The notes beneath the pieces were generated by a model. The model was given only the letters and a program-made list of their open reading frames with translations. It did not search any database and was not told the DNA's origin. 64,000 bases of DNA from Talpa occidentalis (Eukaryota > Chordata > Mammalia > Eulipotyphla > Talpidae), in the NCBI RefSeq assembly GCF_014898055.3, contig NW_023600993.1:1550001-1614000 (forward strand), given 5' to 3'. Within the stretch, counting starts at the first letter, position 1. Each line of letters opens with the position of its first letter. This document shows, one piece after another, positions 22,801 to 32,400 of this stretch. A program made the position numbers and the translations under genes.

Positions 22801-24009
22801 GAGAAAAGGGCGAGATGATGCTCGGCGGGCCGGGCAGGGCTTTTCCCGTTCTGAAACTACTTGCTGGCGCTGCCCAGTGTTTCCCGTCTCTCCCGGACGC
22901 AGACACCGCGCTGCTCCCGTCTCGGGCTGCAATCAGCGTGGCTGCGACCCCGGAGGAGTCTCCTCACCATTGCTTTTAAGTCATGATCCTTCACCCTGCC
23001 CAGGTGTCTGCCGTGGCACCCGCACGCCTCTCCCAGCACAGGGACCTGACACTTAGCAGCAATCTTGGTCGTCGTGGCCTTCAAACTGGGGGTGAGCCGT
23101 TAGTGAGCTGGGGCGATTTATTGGTCTGTTTCTAGAATTTTTTTTGAATGACATGGATTAAATTAGAACCCCCAGGTGTGTCAAATAGAGTGCGCACTGT
23201 CGGCGGCCATTTCCTGCATATGCAGACGCGCTGACCTCTCCGCGGGCCCTGGAGGTCGGCCATGGCCTCCTCGGGGTTCCCGCCGCAGAGGGTGGTGAAA
23301 GCTGCCCTCGGAGACGCTCACAGAAGGGACAAATGTTTTCCTAATGAACCATTTAATGGTTTTCAATTATGACTTTTAATTGAAGTCATAAAACCACTGC
23401 CTTCACGCAGTAGGAGTTTGGGAAAGCCCAGACAAGCAGAAAAGGAAAATCCAGGTTGTCCATAGCCCGGCCCTGACACCCGGATCCTCCTCGCCCTTCC
23501 TCTGGGCCTGCGGTTATACGACTCATCGTTAGTTTATTTATTTTGTACTAAAAGGAAGACACTACTGTACACACCCGCACGAACCCCGATGTGGTTCACA
23601 TGGGGGGGCCGGGGCTCTGCCTTGACCTATGGCCTCCCCTGACATCACCCTACCCCGCCCCATCCAGCCCCCGGGCTCTGCCTGCACCGCCCTGTCCATG
23701 CCTGGGGAGACGCCCGGGCTCTGCCCACAGCGCGGCACGGGGCTTCGCAGCCAGGATGCACGTCAGCCAACGTAGCCTCCCAGGGCGGTTTGTGTCCTGG
23801 CAAGGATGGACGGTCCGTCCCTTCGAAACGACTCATCTGTGCTCTCCCGGCCGAGGGCTGAAGGAGGAGCACGCTGCTGCGTCTGCAGTGTACCCCTCTC
23901 TACAGAACGTTACTGAATTTACCAGGAGGCGCTTACTCTTTGGATCAGGAAGCAGGTCTGCCGGCAGGGGCACGGTGGCCCCCAGAAGGATCAGTAACAT
24001 GGACGCCAT
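10813..24009 (-). CDS. IL5RA: IL5RA, interleukin-5 receptor subunit alpha (ten coding exons)
   Basis: IL5RA is the ligand-specific chain of the IL-5 receptor on eosinophils, basophils and some B cells; it pairs with the common beta chain and signals through JAK2 and STAT5. Joining the ten minus-strand exons (23937-24009, 22645-22790, 21660-21801, 19906-20056, 19616-19803, 18903-19048, 18099-18237, 12710-12806, 12206-12290, 10813-10899) gives a 417-residue open frame (human 420). Visible in order: signal peptide with LLILLGAT, three fibronectin III domains with conserved Cys pairs and N-glycosylation sites (NFT, NLT, NGS, NVT, NTT), a WSXWS-type motif as WGEWS (319-323), a membrane span at about 339-359, a proline-rich Box 1 (LFPPVPAPK) and a C-terminus ending VF. 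All splice sites are GT/AG and phase-consistent. Untranslated 5' exons upstream were not found. Oddities: shifted start codon and loss of a conserved cysteine. Confidence 0.96.
12206..12290 (-). CDS. IL5RA: IL5RA coding exon 9, Box 1 (residues 361-389)
   Basis: Encodes CHLWPRLFPPVPAPK and then KDFFMALEYE. The PPVPAP segment is the proline-rich Box 1 that docks JAK2 in this family. The donor is GTAAGG. Confidence 0.95.
12710..12806 (-). CDS. IL5RA: IL5RA coding exon 8, transmembrane (residues 329-361)
   Basis: Encodes TDEWRPWTG followed by a hydrophobic run WLLTVLMATACLGLLLLSLA, the single membrane span. The acceptor is TTCTCCCCAG and the donor a perfect GTAAGT. It leaves in phase 2. Confidence 0.93.
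12807..18098 (-). other. IL5RA: Large IL5RA intron
   Basis: This 5.3-kb intron separates the WSXWS exon from the transmembrane exon. It is GC-rich, with CpG-dense parts around 13.0-14.1 kb. It holds an LTR-like fragment near 15.95-16.04 kb and a plus-strand AATAAA at about 16.79 kb whose meaning is unclear. No exon was recognised. In human, soluble IL5RA isoforms arise from alternative exons before the transmembrane exon, so such an exon could lie here; I could not identify one. Confidence 0.7.
15945..16040 (-). mobile_element. LTR-like R/U5 fragment, possible endogenous retroviral LTR
   Basis: Read on the minus strand, an AATAAA signal (16032-16037) is followed by a pyrimidine-rich block containing TCTCTCTGGTGAATCC and ending near CCCCACAACA, the layout of a class I LTR R-U5 end finishing in CA. 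No internal retroviral genes or second LTR were recognised and the U3 limit is unknown. The same block is clearly similar to the body of the local SINE family, so it may instead be a diverged SINE relative. Confidence 0.35.
18099..18237 (-). CDS. IL5RA: IL5RA coding exon 7 with WSXWS-type motif (residues 283-328)
   Basis: Encodes the end of domain 3: IRVRAAVSARC, then SWGEWSRTVYAG. The class I cytokine receptor signature lies at 18115-18129 and reads WGEWS where human has WSEWS. The acceptor is CCCCATTTAG and the donor GTGAGC. Confidence 0.94.
18482..18710 (-). mobile_element. tRNA-derived SINE (IL5RA intron)
   Basis: Minus-orientation copy of the window's main SINE. It shows the GCTGAGGGGAGCAGCGGGG body motif and ends in the tRNA-like head (reverse of GGGCCTCCCTGGTGGCGCAG) with the GGTTGAGCGCTGGGCTGCGA head type. 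The tail is degraded. Confidence 0.85.
18903..19048 (-). CDS. IL5RA: IL5RA coding exon 6 (residues 234-282)
   Basis: Encodes the start of the membrane-proximal fibronectin III domain, including VHWEKPVSAFPTHCFDYEV and ERKDYLQ, close to human. The acceptor is TTGGCCTAG and the donor GTGACA. Confidence 0.95.
19616..19803 (-). CDS. IL5RA: IL5RA coding exon 5 (residues 171-233)
   Basis: Encodes RYGARTEACQEYGVDALGR and on to VNGSSRRAAIRPLDQLFAL, the second half of domain 2, with the conserved TEACQEY and ACRVP cysteines. The preceding intron is only 102 bp (19804-19905). Confidence 0.95.
19836..19861. repeat. 26-bp G homopolymer (poly-C on the IL5RA sense strand)
   Basis: An uninterrupted run of 26 G lies inside the 102-bp intron between IL5RA exons 4 and 5, about 32 bp upstream of the exon 5 acceptor on the sense strand, where it reads as C. 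The true length may be mis-assembled. Confidence 0.9.
19906..20056 (-). CDS. IL5RA: IL5RA coding exon 4 (residues 121-170)
   Basis: Encodes SPGTSVLNLTCTT, a diverged loop, and APEDGQYFLYYR: the first half of the second fibronectin III domain, with its conserved cysteines. The acceptor is CCGTCTAG and the donor GTCAGT. It leaves in phase 2. Confidence 0.95.
20057..21659 (-). other. IL5RA: IL5RA intron 3-4
   Basis: This 1.6-kb intron is GC-rich and carries the GACA microsatellite. A 422-codon plus-strand open frame crosses it, but it has no recognisable domains and overlaps sense exons on the other strand, so it is not annotated. Confidence 0.7.
20643..20662 (+). repeat. (GACA)n microsatellite
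   Basis: About five perfect tandem GACA units lie in the IL5RA intron between coding exons 3 and 4. Confidence 0.85.
21660..21801 (-). CDS. IL5RA: IL5RA coding exon 3 (residues 74-120)
   Basis: Begins YETPKTQSRRAITLHQG and continues GLSASVRTIL to APP. The acceptor is TTTCTTTCCAG and the donor GTGAGG. At residue 83 (21772-21774) the codon is CGC (Arg) where human has the unpaired Cys86 (mature Cys66). Confidence 0.95.
22300..22380 (-). repeat. Probable MIR fragment (IL5RA intron)
   Basis: The phrase GGGCCAAGGTCGCACAG resembles the core of MIR read in reverse, inside the 843-bp intron between coding exons 2 and 3. The copy is short and diverged. Confidence 0.35.
22645..22790 (-). CDS. IL5RA: IL5RA coding exon 2 (residues 25-73)
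   Basis: Encodes ISLLPPVNFT and continues to HAPEEVD, the first half of the membrane-distal fibronectin III domain. The acceptor is TCCTCCACAG and the donor GTGAGT. It enters in phase 1 and leaves in phase 0. Confidence 0.95.
22791..23936 (-). other. IL5RA: IL5RA intron 1-2
   Basis: This 1.15-kb intron contains a short AT-rich stretch around 23.13-23.17 and 23.34-23.40 kb. No repeat or exon was identified. Confidence 0.7.
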
Positions 24010-24021
24010 CACGGTCACATC
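23937..24021 (-). CDS. IL5RA: IL5RA exon with start codon (coding part 23937-24009)
   Basis: The acceptor CTGTTTCTGTAG precedes the exon at 24021, and the donor GTAAGC follows 23937. The frame encodes MASMLLILLGATVPLPADLL, the signal peptide and mature N-terminus. Alignment to human shows the ancestral initiator codon is GTG here (24016-24018). The first in-frame ATG is three codons later (24007-24009), in a strong context with G at -3 and +4. An out-of-frame ATG immediately followed by TGA (24015-24020) lies just upstream. Confidence 0.92.
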
Positions 24022-24439
24022 CTACAGAAACAGAAACGGAGACCCACATCACCTCCTGTTGCCATTTTTAGGAGTCACAGCTGTGTCCTGAGCGGGGCTC
24101 GCTGGGGCTCGCACAGCCGCTCGCTGCGGGGCCTGGGGTGCAGGCACGGGCGGCCTTCGGCGTGGGCTCCCCACGAGGGCAGGGAGAGCGGACCCCAGCC
24201 CCGCCTTCGGGACAAACCTGCTTCTCCTCATGTGCGTGGGCCTTAGGGCGTCCTAGAGATGCCGCACCCACACCCCCGGGGCCGGCGGGAGGGAGTCCGC
24301 GGGACAGAGAGCCCACGCAAGTCCCGGCCCAGCGGGTCAGATCACGGAGAAGCGCCGTCCTGCTCATCCGGGTGCTCAGGCGCCAGCCAGCCAGGGAACT
24401 CACTCTGAAACGATTTTCTTTCTTAATTCTTAGTTTTTC

Positions 24440-24679
24440 TTAATTCTTGTTTTTGTGTAGAAGAGCTGGGGTACAGGCCAGAGGTGCGGGGGTGAGGACT
24501 TGCCAGAGACAGTGGGGAGCAGAACAGTTCAGCAGATTGACTGGAACCCACTGCTGAGGGGAGCAGCGGGGAGACAGGAGAGGCTCCTGCGCCCTGTGGG
24601 TCACTCCCTGGCCGGGGGTCGTTCTCAGGCCATGGCGGTGACAACCTGAGGCTCAACCCCTGGGCCACCAGGGAGGCCG
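24440..24679 (-). mobile_element. tRNA-derived SINE, diverged
   Basis: Minus-orientation copy with AGAGCTGGGGTACAGGCCAG, the GCTGAGGGGAGCAGCGGGG body motif and a degraded tRNA-like head ending CCACCAGGGAGGCC. It lies about 0.4 kb upstream of the IL5RA start exon. Confidence 0.85.
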
Positions 24680-26009
24680 TGAAACAGTCTTCATGTAGGA
24701 GAGGGAAATTTTGTTTTACAAACTAAGAAGAAATTCCTGGTATTTTGCCTGTGCTTTGCAGAGGCTGAATTTTTGCAGGGGCAGGTGGTGAAGGGGCTGG
24801 AGATGCGCCCGCAGGCCTGGAGGGAATGAAGACAAGGTTCCTTTGAGAACCTCCATTTCAGAGGAACTGAATTTAGAGAAGCGGATTCCGCCTGGGTGAG
24901 CGGCTGCTCTTAGAAATCCCACGCCACCTGCTGAAGACCAGGCAGCTGTGGACAGGGCGGGCGGCCCAGCCGACCTTCCAAGCAGCTCTGCTCCGGGCTC
25001 ACAGACATGACTTGGCATTTTCAGTTTAAAAAGGGATTTCAGTGGTTTGGTGTGTTCCAAATAGAATTCCGTGGCTAGACCTCGGCTGCGGGGCCGTTGA
25101 CAGAGCAGGAGACACCCCTTCACGTCACTGTTCTTCCCGCTGCTACGGCTCCTTATTGATGAAATTAACGTGTGACCCTGCGGATGATGAACAGCCTGCA
25201 AACCAGGTCCTCTGGAAACACACCGAAGCGCCACGCATCAGCATCAGGCCGTGTTTGATCACAGTAACCCCGCTGTTTTTCTCTCTGAGAGGCCGCGTTC
25301 TGCGGAGCAAGGATCTGTACAGAGCGAGGGCAGTCCGGGCGGGCTGGCTGCTGTTCTCAGCCAGGGAGAATGCTGGTGGATTACAGGGAAGCATTAGGGG
25401 CTGACTGAGCCTGAGAAGCAAAGATAAAAACCCTTGACGGACACAGTAGAACTTCCTCTTCGCGCTCGGGAGGTCGAGTCTGACACCACCATTCCCTGAA
25501 GCGAGCCCGCGTGTGTCCTCGCTTTCCACCCACTTCCATTGCTAGCAGAAAGTCCAGGTCAGGAAAAAAATGCAGAATTGACATTTCCTCACGACTCTAC
25601 CGCCTGGTGAGGTAATAGTGCGTCATCACCACGTTTATGACGATCACAAGCGGCCATTTGTCCTTCGCAGTTGAGCTGCTGCAGCCGGGAGACCGCTGGC
25701 AGCTCCGCGGGCGGTGACTGCAGGTTGCAGGAGCGGGCACGCCCCGATAGAGTTTGTCAGCTGTTCTGATTTTATAGCTGCTAAAATGGAAATTTTTTTC
25801 GATTTAAACATTCAAAAATGTTTAAATTTTTTTCTGAGGTTAAGTTTTTTGCCGTAAAATAGCCACGTCCTTTTCCCCACATCTCTTTGTAATAACCTAG
25901 ATTCAAAAGTCGATGGTCTTGAAAGAACATGCTGCCCAGAGACCACAGAGGACCCCGCCCAAGCAGCACCCGGAATGACGATGTCTCGGAGCCAGGAGAG
26001 AGCACCCAG

Positions 26010-26093
26010 GGCGATCCTCTCTCGCCCGCACCGCTGGCCTACACCCAGCTCTTGTCTGCATCAGTAAATAAAATAAATCTTTTTTAAAAAAAA
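26010..26093 (+). mobile_element. 5'-truncated SINE tail
   Basis: Plus-orientation 3' part of the SINE: CACCGCTGGCCTACACCCAG, CTCTTGTCTGCAT and AATAAAATAAATCT followed by T/A-rich sequence. The tRNA-like head is absent. Confidence 0.6.
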
Positions 26094-29000
26094 GCCCCAA
26101 GGCCAGGTTTTGCTGCGGCCCCACTCGCCCCGTCTGGGTGACTTTGTTCTCTCTCTGCTCGGCTCCCCACGAGGCTTTGCCCGTGGCCCCTGGATATTTT
26201 GGGGCACAGGCAGAGTTGGAGAATGACTCCGGCCTCTTTGGCCATCTCTTTAATCCAAAGAACCTCTCAGAGTGACGCCACGGGCCGCGTCTCCCTGTGC
26301 AAGGACACAAGGGCCTCGTAGCTCAAAGCTGACACCCAGGTGACCCCCTGTCCAGCTCATTCGTCCACGGCCACCAAGCCCAACTAGCAGAACACCACCG
26401 CGCTGTTAGGGGAGATTCAGAGGAGCAGAGGAGCAAGCAGGGAGCCTACCTACGCGGCCAGCGGGACGCGCGGCTCCCGGGACCCTCGCCGGGTGCGTCA
26501 ACCTTCCTCCCGGCCGGCTGCGACCCCGGCTTCCAGGAGGTGTTCCCTCTACCTTGGGAGAAGCCGGGCTCACCATCTCTGGCACTACAGATGTTTCTGG
26601 AAAGGGGTGGAGTACCCACCACTGGCAATGGATTTCCCCGGTGTTCCTGAGAATCTTGGCCAAGTTCTACTGAAGACCAGACTTAGAAATATTTTCCCCT
26701 TCAACTTGTTTTTCTGCCAGGGGCATTTGTTTTATAACCAAAACTGTCCTCGGGGGGCTCATTTTTTAGAGCCTGTTTGAGTCAGCTGCGGCGACACCTA
26801 ATTCCAGACAGAAGCTCGGGCTCAGAAATCGAAAAGCCGCTAGAGGATTCACACTCCGCTAGGCCCTTTGAAGTCAAGAGCCGCTGCACTTCCTCTTTCC
26901 CTCCTGCTCTGAAGTTAGTGAGAAAACCTGTGGGGGGCTCAGAGAGCAAAGCAAGCAAGGCAGGTGTAAGCCGGAAATGACTTGTCTTACTAGGTAAACG
27001 GACCCCAGCTCTTACAGTGCGCACCCCTAACAATATAATTCATGGAGAAGGATCAGGTATCATGCGTGCACTTTATCTTTTTGGCTAATGTGATGCCAGA
27101 CTTCTGACTCATTTCCCTAAAATATAACTCTGGGGTTCAAATCGCTGCTGCGGACGGGAGCACTTGCACCTGCCGCTCTCAACATCTGGAAGTTGGAGAG
27201 GGGGCAGTGACTGCCCAGCTCCCAAAGGGGGTCCGTTTTCTGGCTAATTGTCCATGGGGGGCTTTGTTACCCCACCCACGTGCCCCTGCCCTGTTCTGGC
27301 CTTACCTGTCTCCGTGAGCCTCTTGTTTCTGCTCAGTTGTACAGGGTCAGCCTGCGTCCAGCAAGCTGCGCGGTTGGAGCTGGTGGCTGCCGCCCAGCAC
27401 CTTCCACCCGTCACACGGAGACACGTGGGGTGTGCCTGGCCCTGGGCGGACTGAGGCGAACAGCCCACAGCACTGAACCCCCAAGCAGGGCCCAGCTAGA
27501 GGGCGCCCAGCAGCAGCGGGTGGGCTGGTCTTCCGTGCCTGCCTAAAGCCCTCCCGAGCGACAGGGTCTGGAAACCAACAAGGGGACTGCGTGTCCCAGC
27601 CTTGGTCCTTTGGAAGCACAAACGTCTAGCATGCAACTGCGCAAGTGCTGTCTTTTTCAATAAGATGTGAGAGCTGAGCCCTCCCTGCAAAATGGAAATT
27701 GTGTCAGGTAACAATGTCGGGAGAATGATGGAAACCAGCTCTCAAATATGTTGTTTAGTAAAACTAGTCACTTTCCGCGTGGGAATGAGCTTGAGGGTAA
27801 GAGTACTGGGATATTCCGACTGTTCTTTCCTTTTTGTTGCATTCCAGTCATTTCCGTGCGCATGGAAATCTGTGACTTCACTTTGGGGGTACCCCGGCGA
27901 GTGAGCAGTTTCAGCCAAGGTTCCAACATTTTCTGTAAAACCAGCAGCCCCTGCCCCTAGGGGCCAGTAGGAGCCCCCTCAGTGGTGGGGGGCCGGGTCT
28001 CCCCCTCAGTGTGTAGGGGGCCGGGTCGCCGGGTCTGACCCTGCAGCCTCCTTACCTGGCCAGGTCCCCACAGGGCGTGCACCCCAGCCTGTCCTCGGCC
28101 TATTTGTGACCCCGAATTTCCTAAGAGATCTTGGCGTCAATGCCCCTGGAGCCTGGAGCAGTGAGGTCCCCCATTGCTGCATGCCCCTCCCCCCTCACCC
28201 CCTGCTGCTCCCCTGGACCCCCTGCCAGGCCCCTGCCCCCCCCCCCCCAGGCACTCCTGGCCTCACTGCTCAGGCACGCTGGGCTTTGTTCCCCTCTTCT
28301 GTGCCGTGCTTTTGTGGGTCAGTGTTGTCACTTTCCTGCCCCCACCCCCACCCCAGAAGGAGTTCGTTAGGAGGGGACGCCTCACGTAGAAAGCGCCCGC
28401 GGGGTCCCCACTTACTCAGCAGTCGCGGGTCCAGGGCCCGAGCAGCAGCTGCGGGGAGCCTTATCTCAGGGGGCACCTCTGGCTGGTGGGAGGCGGGTCC
28501 TCTCTGCATCACGGGTCCCCACCGCTCTGGGCCAGCTTCCCTTTAGGGCGCAGACGGACCAGCTTCCTTTTGGGGCGCAGCCAGCTCCAGGCAGCCGTCT
28601 GGGCCAGGGCGTGCTGCCCTGCAAGCGCTCTGGGCTGAGCTGGGCCGGGGGTGGGAGGGCCGTATCTGGCCTCCGCTGCACGAGCCTCTACTCCCCTGGC
28701 CAGCTCTGGGGCACTGGGGCACCCGCTGCACTGTTCCCCCCGGGGCGGCCCTGGGGGGTTGGGGAGGCGCCCCCTTACCTACAGCACCAATGCAGGATGT
28801 GGTGGAAAGGGGCGCAAGACCCCCCTCTCCCACCGGTGGCCTGGGCAGTGATGCCCTCTGTGGGCTCTGTCCACACTGCCAGGCACAGTGTGGGTGCTGG
28901 TGCTTCTGGGGGGGACAAGGTGCCGCCAGCAGCTTGGACTCCTCCGTGCAGGCTGTGCAGTGTCCTGCAGGTCTGCAAACTCCCGGGACCCCTCGCTGGG

Positions 29001-29507
29001 CCCCCTGCATCCTCTCCTCACCTGGCTTTCACTGGCCTGTCTGCACCCTCAGGGCTTCCTGCCCGCTGTGCTTCTGTCTGGGGAGTTTCAGGAGACTGGC
29101 AGGCTGACTGGGCCGCCCGCTCATCTGAGTCCCTGCCCAGGGTGGGGTGGCCCGTGAGGCTGTGCGGTGGCCCCCAGAGGCCAGGCCAGAGGTGGGAGGG
29201 AGCTCCTAAAGACCCCAGGTCTTTCCAGGGTCTGCCTGCAAGATGCCAAAGATGAGAGGGGACTCCTGGAAGGCTCTGGGTGCTGAGTGCAGCGGCAGGT
29301 GGGCCAGCGGCCCTGGGGGACTTCCTAGCAAGCACCAAAATGAAGCCAGCACTTGTTCTTAGAGCGCCTGAAGAGTGTGATTGCCCTGGGGAAGGGAGGG
29401 GTGTAAAGGAGCAGGCAGAAATCTCTTACTGCTACCAGTAGCCGGGGTTCAGCTCAGCATCAAGCACCTGCCTGCTCTGTAAGTCCTGCCGGTATCAGGT
29501 TTTTTTT

Positions 29508-29800
29508 TTTTTTCCATGTATTTATTTATTTATTTGTTTGTTTGTTTGTTTATGCAAGCACTGGGTACAGTCAGAAGCGCAGGAGGGTGAGAGGATGCAC
29601 CAGAGCCAGAGCGGGGAGCAGAGCAGGCAGAAGGACCGAAGGACACTGCTGAGGGGAGCAGCGGGCGGCAGGAGAGGTCTGCGCGCCATGTGGGACCCTC
29701 CTCCGGTGGCCGGGGAGCAGCCGGGGATCGAACTGGCACCGCAGAGACCGTGGGGAGCTTCGCAACCCAGCGCTCAACCGCTGCGCCCCCGGGGAGGCCC
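29508..29800 (-). mobile_element. tRNA-derived SINE with target-site duplication
   Basis: Near full-length minus-orientation copy with the head type containing GAGCGCTGGG (reverse). TATCAGG followed by T's occurs both before (29493) and after (29801) the element, a clear target-site duplication. The tail is expanded into TTTA/TTTG tandem units at 29518-29552. Confidence 0.9.
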
Positions 29801-29813
29801 TATCAGGTTTTTT

Positions 29814-29870
29814 TTTAAGCTCTATTTATTTCTGCAGACGCGAGCCGGGGCGTAGGCCAGCACGCAGCCT
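29814..29870 (-). mobile_element. Possible SINE tail fragment
   Basis: AAGCTCTATTTATTTCTGCA followed by GAGCCGGGGCGTAGGCC resembles the reverse of the SINE tail and distal body, truncated after about 50 bp. Confidence 0.35.
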
Positions 29871-31789
29871 TGGTCAACTGCACCGGTGACAAAACTAAAC
29901 AAGGCGTGGGCTCACATTTTGTGTCCAGGCCCTGCTGCCACATAAGCCCAGAAAAAGCAAGGACATTTGGGCTTCGAGCAGTTCACTTCTCGCAGCCTCA
30001 GGTTTTTTCTGAGAAGAAGCTGCAGGTGTCCAGGGGCCGTCACGGAGATGCGAGGACATGACCCTAATGGTTTATTGTTTAAAAGTGAAATCACATTTGT
30101 CTGTATCCCTGCAGAAGCGAGGAAGTCTGGGTGAGGCGGGTAGCATAGGCGAAAATAGGAATATTAATGTGTGATTAGTAACCAGGAAATCGGGATTCAG
30201 TGCGCGCGCTTTGAACTCGGCCGGCTGAGGCGGGCATGAAAGGGCTGCAGGCAGGAACCCCTGCCGCGCAGTCACGCGAAATGCAGAGGAGAGCCGCGGA
30301 GGGAGAAGGGGGGGATCGCTCTCCTGCGAATGCATTTGAAGTCGTCCACATCGTATGGCCGTGGCGGGAGGAAATGTTTCACGTGTGCGGCTGAAACAGA
30401 TGCGCGCGACAGGACGGTTCTCGCCGGCCGCTGGCTGGGTGCCGGGGACAGTGGCAGGTGGGACGACAGCACGGCCAAGAGGACACGTGTGGCTTTTCCA
30501 CGCCCTCGCCCCTGGCCCACAGGCCCCGCTGGGGGGGCGGCTGCCTGCGCGGTGGGAGTCCGGGTGGGAGTCCGAGGCAGCTCTTGCTGCACAGCCCGCG
30601 GGCGCGGCCACGCGTGGGGAACGGCGAGCAGCGAGCAGCGCTCACTCCTGGCCCAGGTGCCCGAGGCCTGACCGGCGTCTCGCTCGCCTTGGCCGCTCCA
30701 GACCGCAGAGTTCGTTCAAAGCGTGTTATTTCTTTGGAAGCAGTGGTGACTCTAATGCAGTTTTTGGCGTCAGTGGGTTTGGGGTGCGCGGTCCCTGGGT
30801 TCACCCTGGCAGAGGTTTCCCCAGAGTTCCCCTTTCAGCGCCTCCCAGCGAGTTCCCCAGGCGAGTTTCTACGAGACAGACGGTAGTTACATTAAAAGGG
30901 CAGGTTGGCTGAGAGAGGCCTGCATGGCCGCAGGCGGGGCCCTGAGGAGAGCGGTCTCCGCTGAGGGGGTCCGTGAGGAGAAGCCCCGGCAGGTGCAGGT
31001 CACGGCAGGCAGGAGGCCGCTGCCCTGCGGAGGAGAGAGTGGGTGAAGAGCGGCCCCTGCGTGGTCCCGGGTGGGCAGGCGAGTGCTGCCCGAGCCAAGG
31101 CAGAGACTGCCCCGATACGGCCAACTCTTTGGGGGGGTCACTGCTCGGGAGCCTTTGGTTTGCGGCGCGGAGCTTCCACAGCGGGCTCCATCTCCACAGC
31201 TGTACCCGTGGGCCTCTGCTCGAGCCCCGCCCTGCGGCCGGACCCCCGCCCCGTCTTCTGCTTTGTGATCCCGGCAGAGGCGCCCAAGGATCTCGGTTTC
31301 CGTAGTAGCTGGCCGGCGGCCGTGCCGATGCCTCCTGCCCCACCTCCCCGCGTGGCCAGGGTTCTGGTCTTGGGACGCCTCCTTCCCAGGTTTTCTGTCC
31401 TTGTCCCCCATCCACGCGGGGCTCGTCCTCTTCGCAGCGATAGCGAAACGCAAGAGCCCAGCCCTGCTCGCATCCTGTCCACACGCGTCCGAGGGCAGAG
31501 CACCCTGGTGGCCGAGCCCAGGGTCCGTGGGCGGAGCCCACAGTGAGGCCCGGTCACGGGAGAGGCCCGGGGCGTGTGCGGCTGCTGGAGGGCGGGCGGC
31601 TGGAACCCCATCCTCATCCCCGGGGCTTCCAGTTCCTAGTTCCTTTGTCTGCGGGTCTGTGGAGCCGCATTTCCCTGTACTAATGCGGGGGCAACAGTGA
31701 TGCTTTGTTAATAGTTACTCCAAATAAGTCCTAGTTTTAAAATATCAAGGACTTGGAAACCGATGGCATAGAATTGGGAATCCAGCAAC

Positions 31790-32400
31790 TGGTTTTTGTT
31801 AACTGATTTGTGACAAGAGCACTGGGGAGTCAGCCGGGAAGACGGGCCTCCAAGCCAAGGCGCACGCACTGCACACGCACAAGGACGATGCTCAGCCTCT
31901 GCCTCACACCGTATAAACATTAACTCCAAAGGGAACAAAGACCCGAGAGTAAGAGGTAAAACTCAAATTCTTAGGAGAAAATATAGACATTGATTTTTGT
32001 GACTGTGGATTAGGCACTGGTTCCTTCTACAAGAAAATTAAAAAACACAAGCAATGATTCCGACGTACATAAATTCGACGTAAATAAATATGGGGTTGAT
32101 ATCCAGAAAAAAAGCAAGGAAATCTTACCACTCAACAGGAAGAGGCAAATAACCCAGTTAAAAATGGGCAAAGGATTTGGGCTAACATCTGCGAAGCGAG
32201 TAACAGGGTTGGACCTACCCGTAGGCAGCCCGCAGTCCCCAGCCCGCAGCGTGCTTGGGGGGAGCTGCTTGGCTTCCTTAGGGATCAGAAAAATGCACAT
32301 CACAGCCTTGAAATATCCCTGTACTCCAGCGAGGGTGGCTGAAATGGGAAGGCCATCGGCAGGGTTGGTGAGGAAGTGGCGCCAGGCCCATGACTAAGAC
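31790..32400 (+). mobile_element. LINE-1 3' ORF2 fragment
   Basis: The order CCTCACACCGTATAAACATT, AACTC, AAAGACC, AGAAAATATAGACATTG, GTATCCAGAA-like GATATCCAGAAAAA, ACTCAACAGGAAGAGGCAAA and TAAAAATGGGCAAAGGATTT follows the 3' half of mammalian L1 ORF2 in sense orientation. It is broken by stops and at least one large internal deletion. It is an inactive fossil. Confidence 0.8.

Noticed and set aside
24016..24018. GTG as IL5RA start codon at the ancestral position
   Set aside because: Nuclear genes rarely start at GTG, and a well-placed ATG lies three codons downstream.
30801..31541. 246-codon minus-strand open frame upstream of IL5RA
   Set aside because: GC-rich unique sequence without recognisable domains or splice support; not enough to call a gene.
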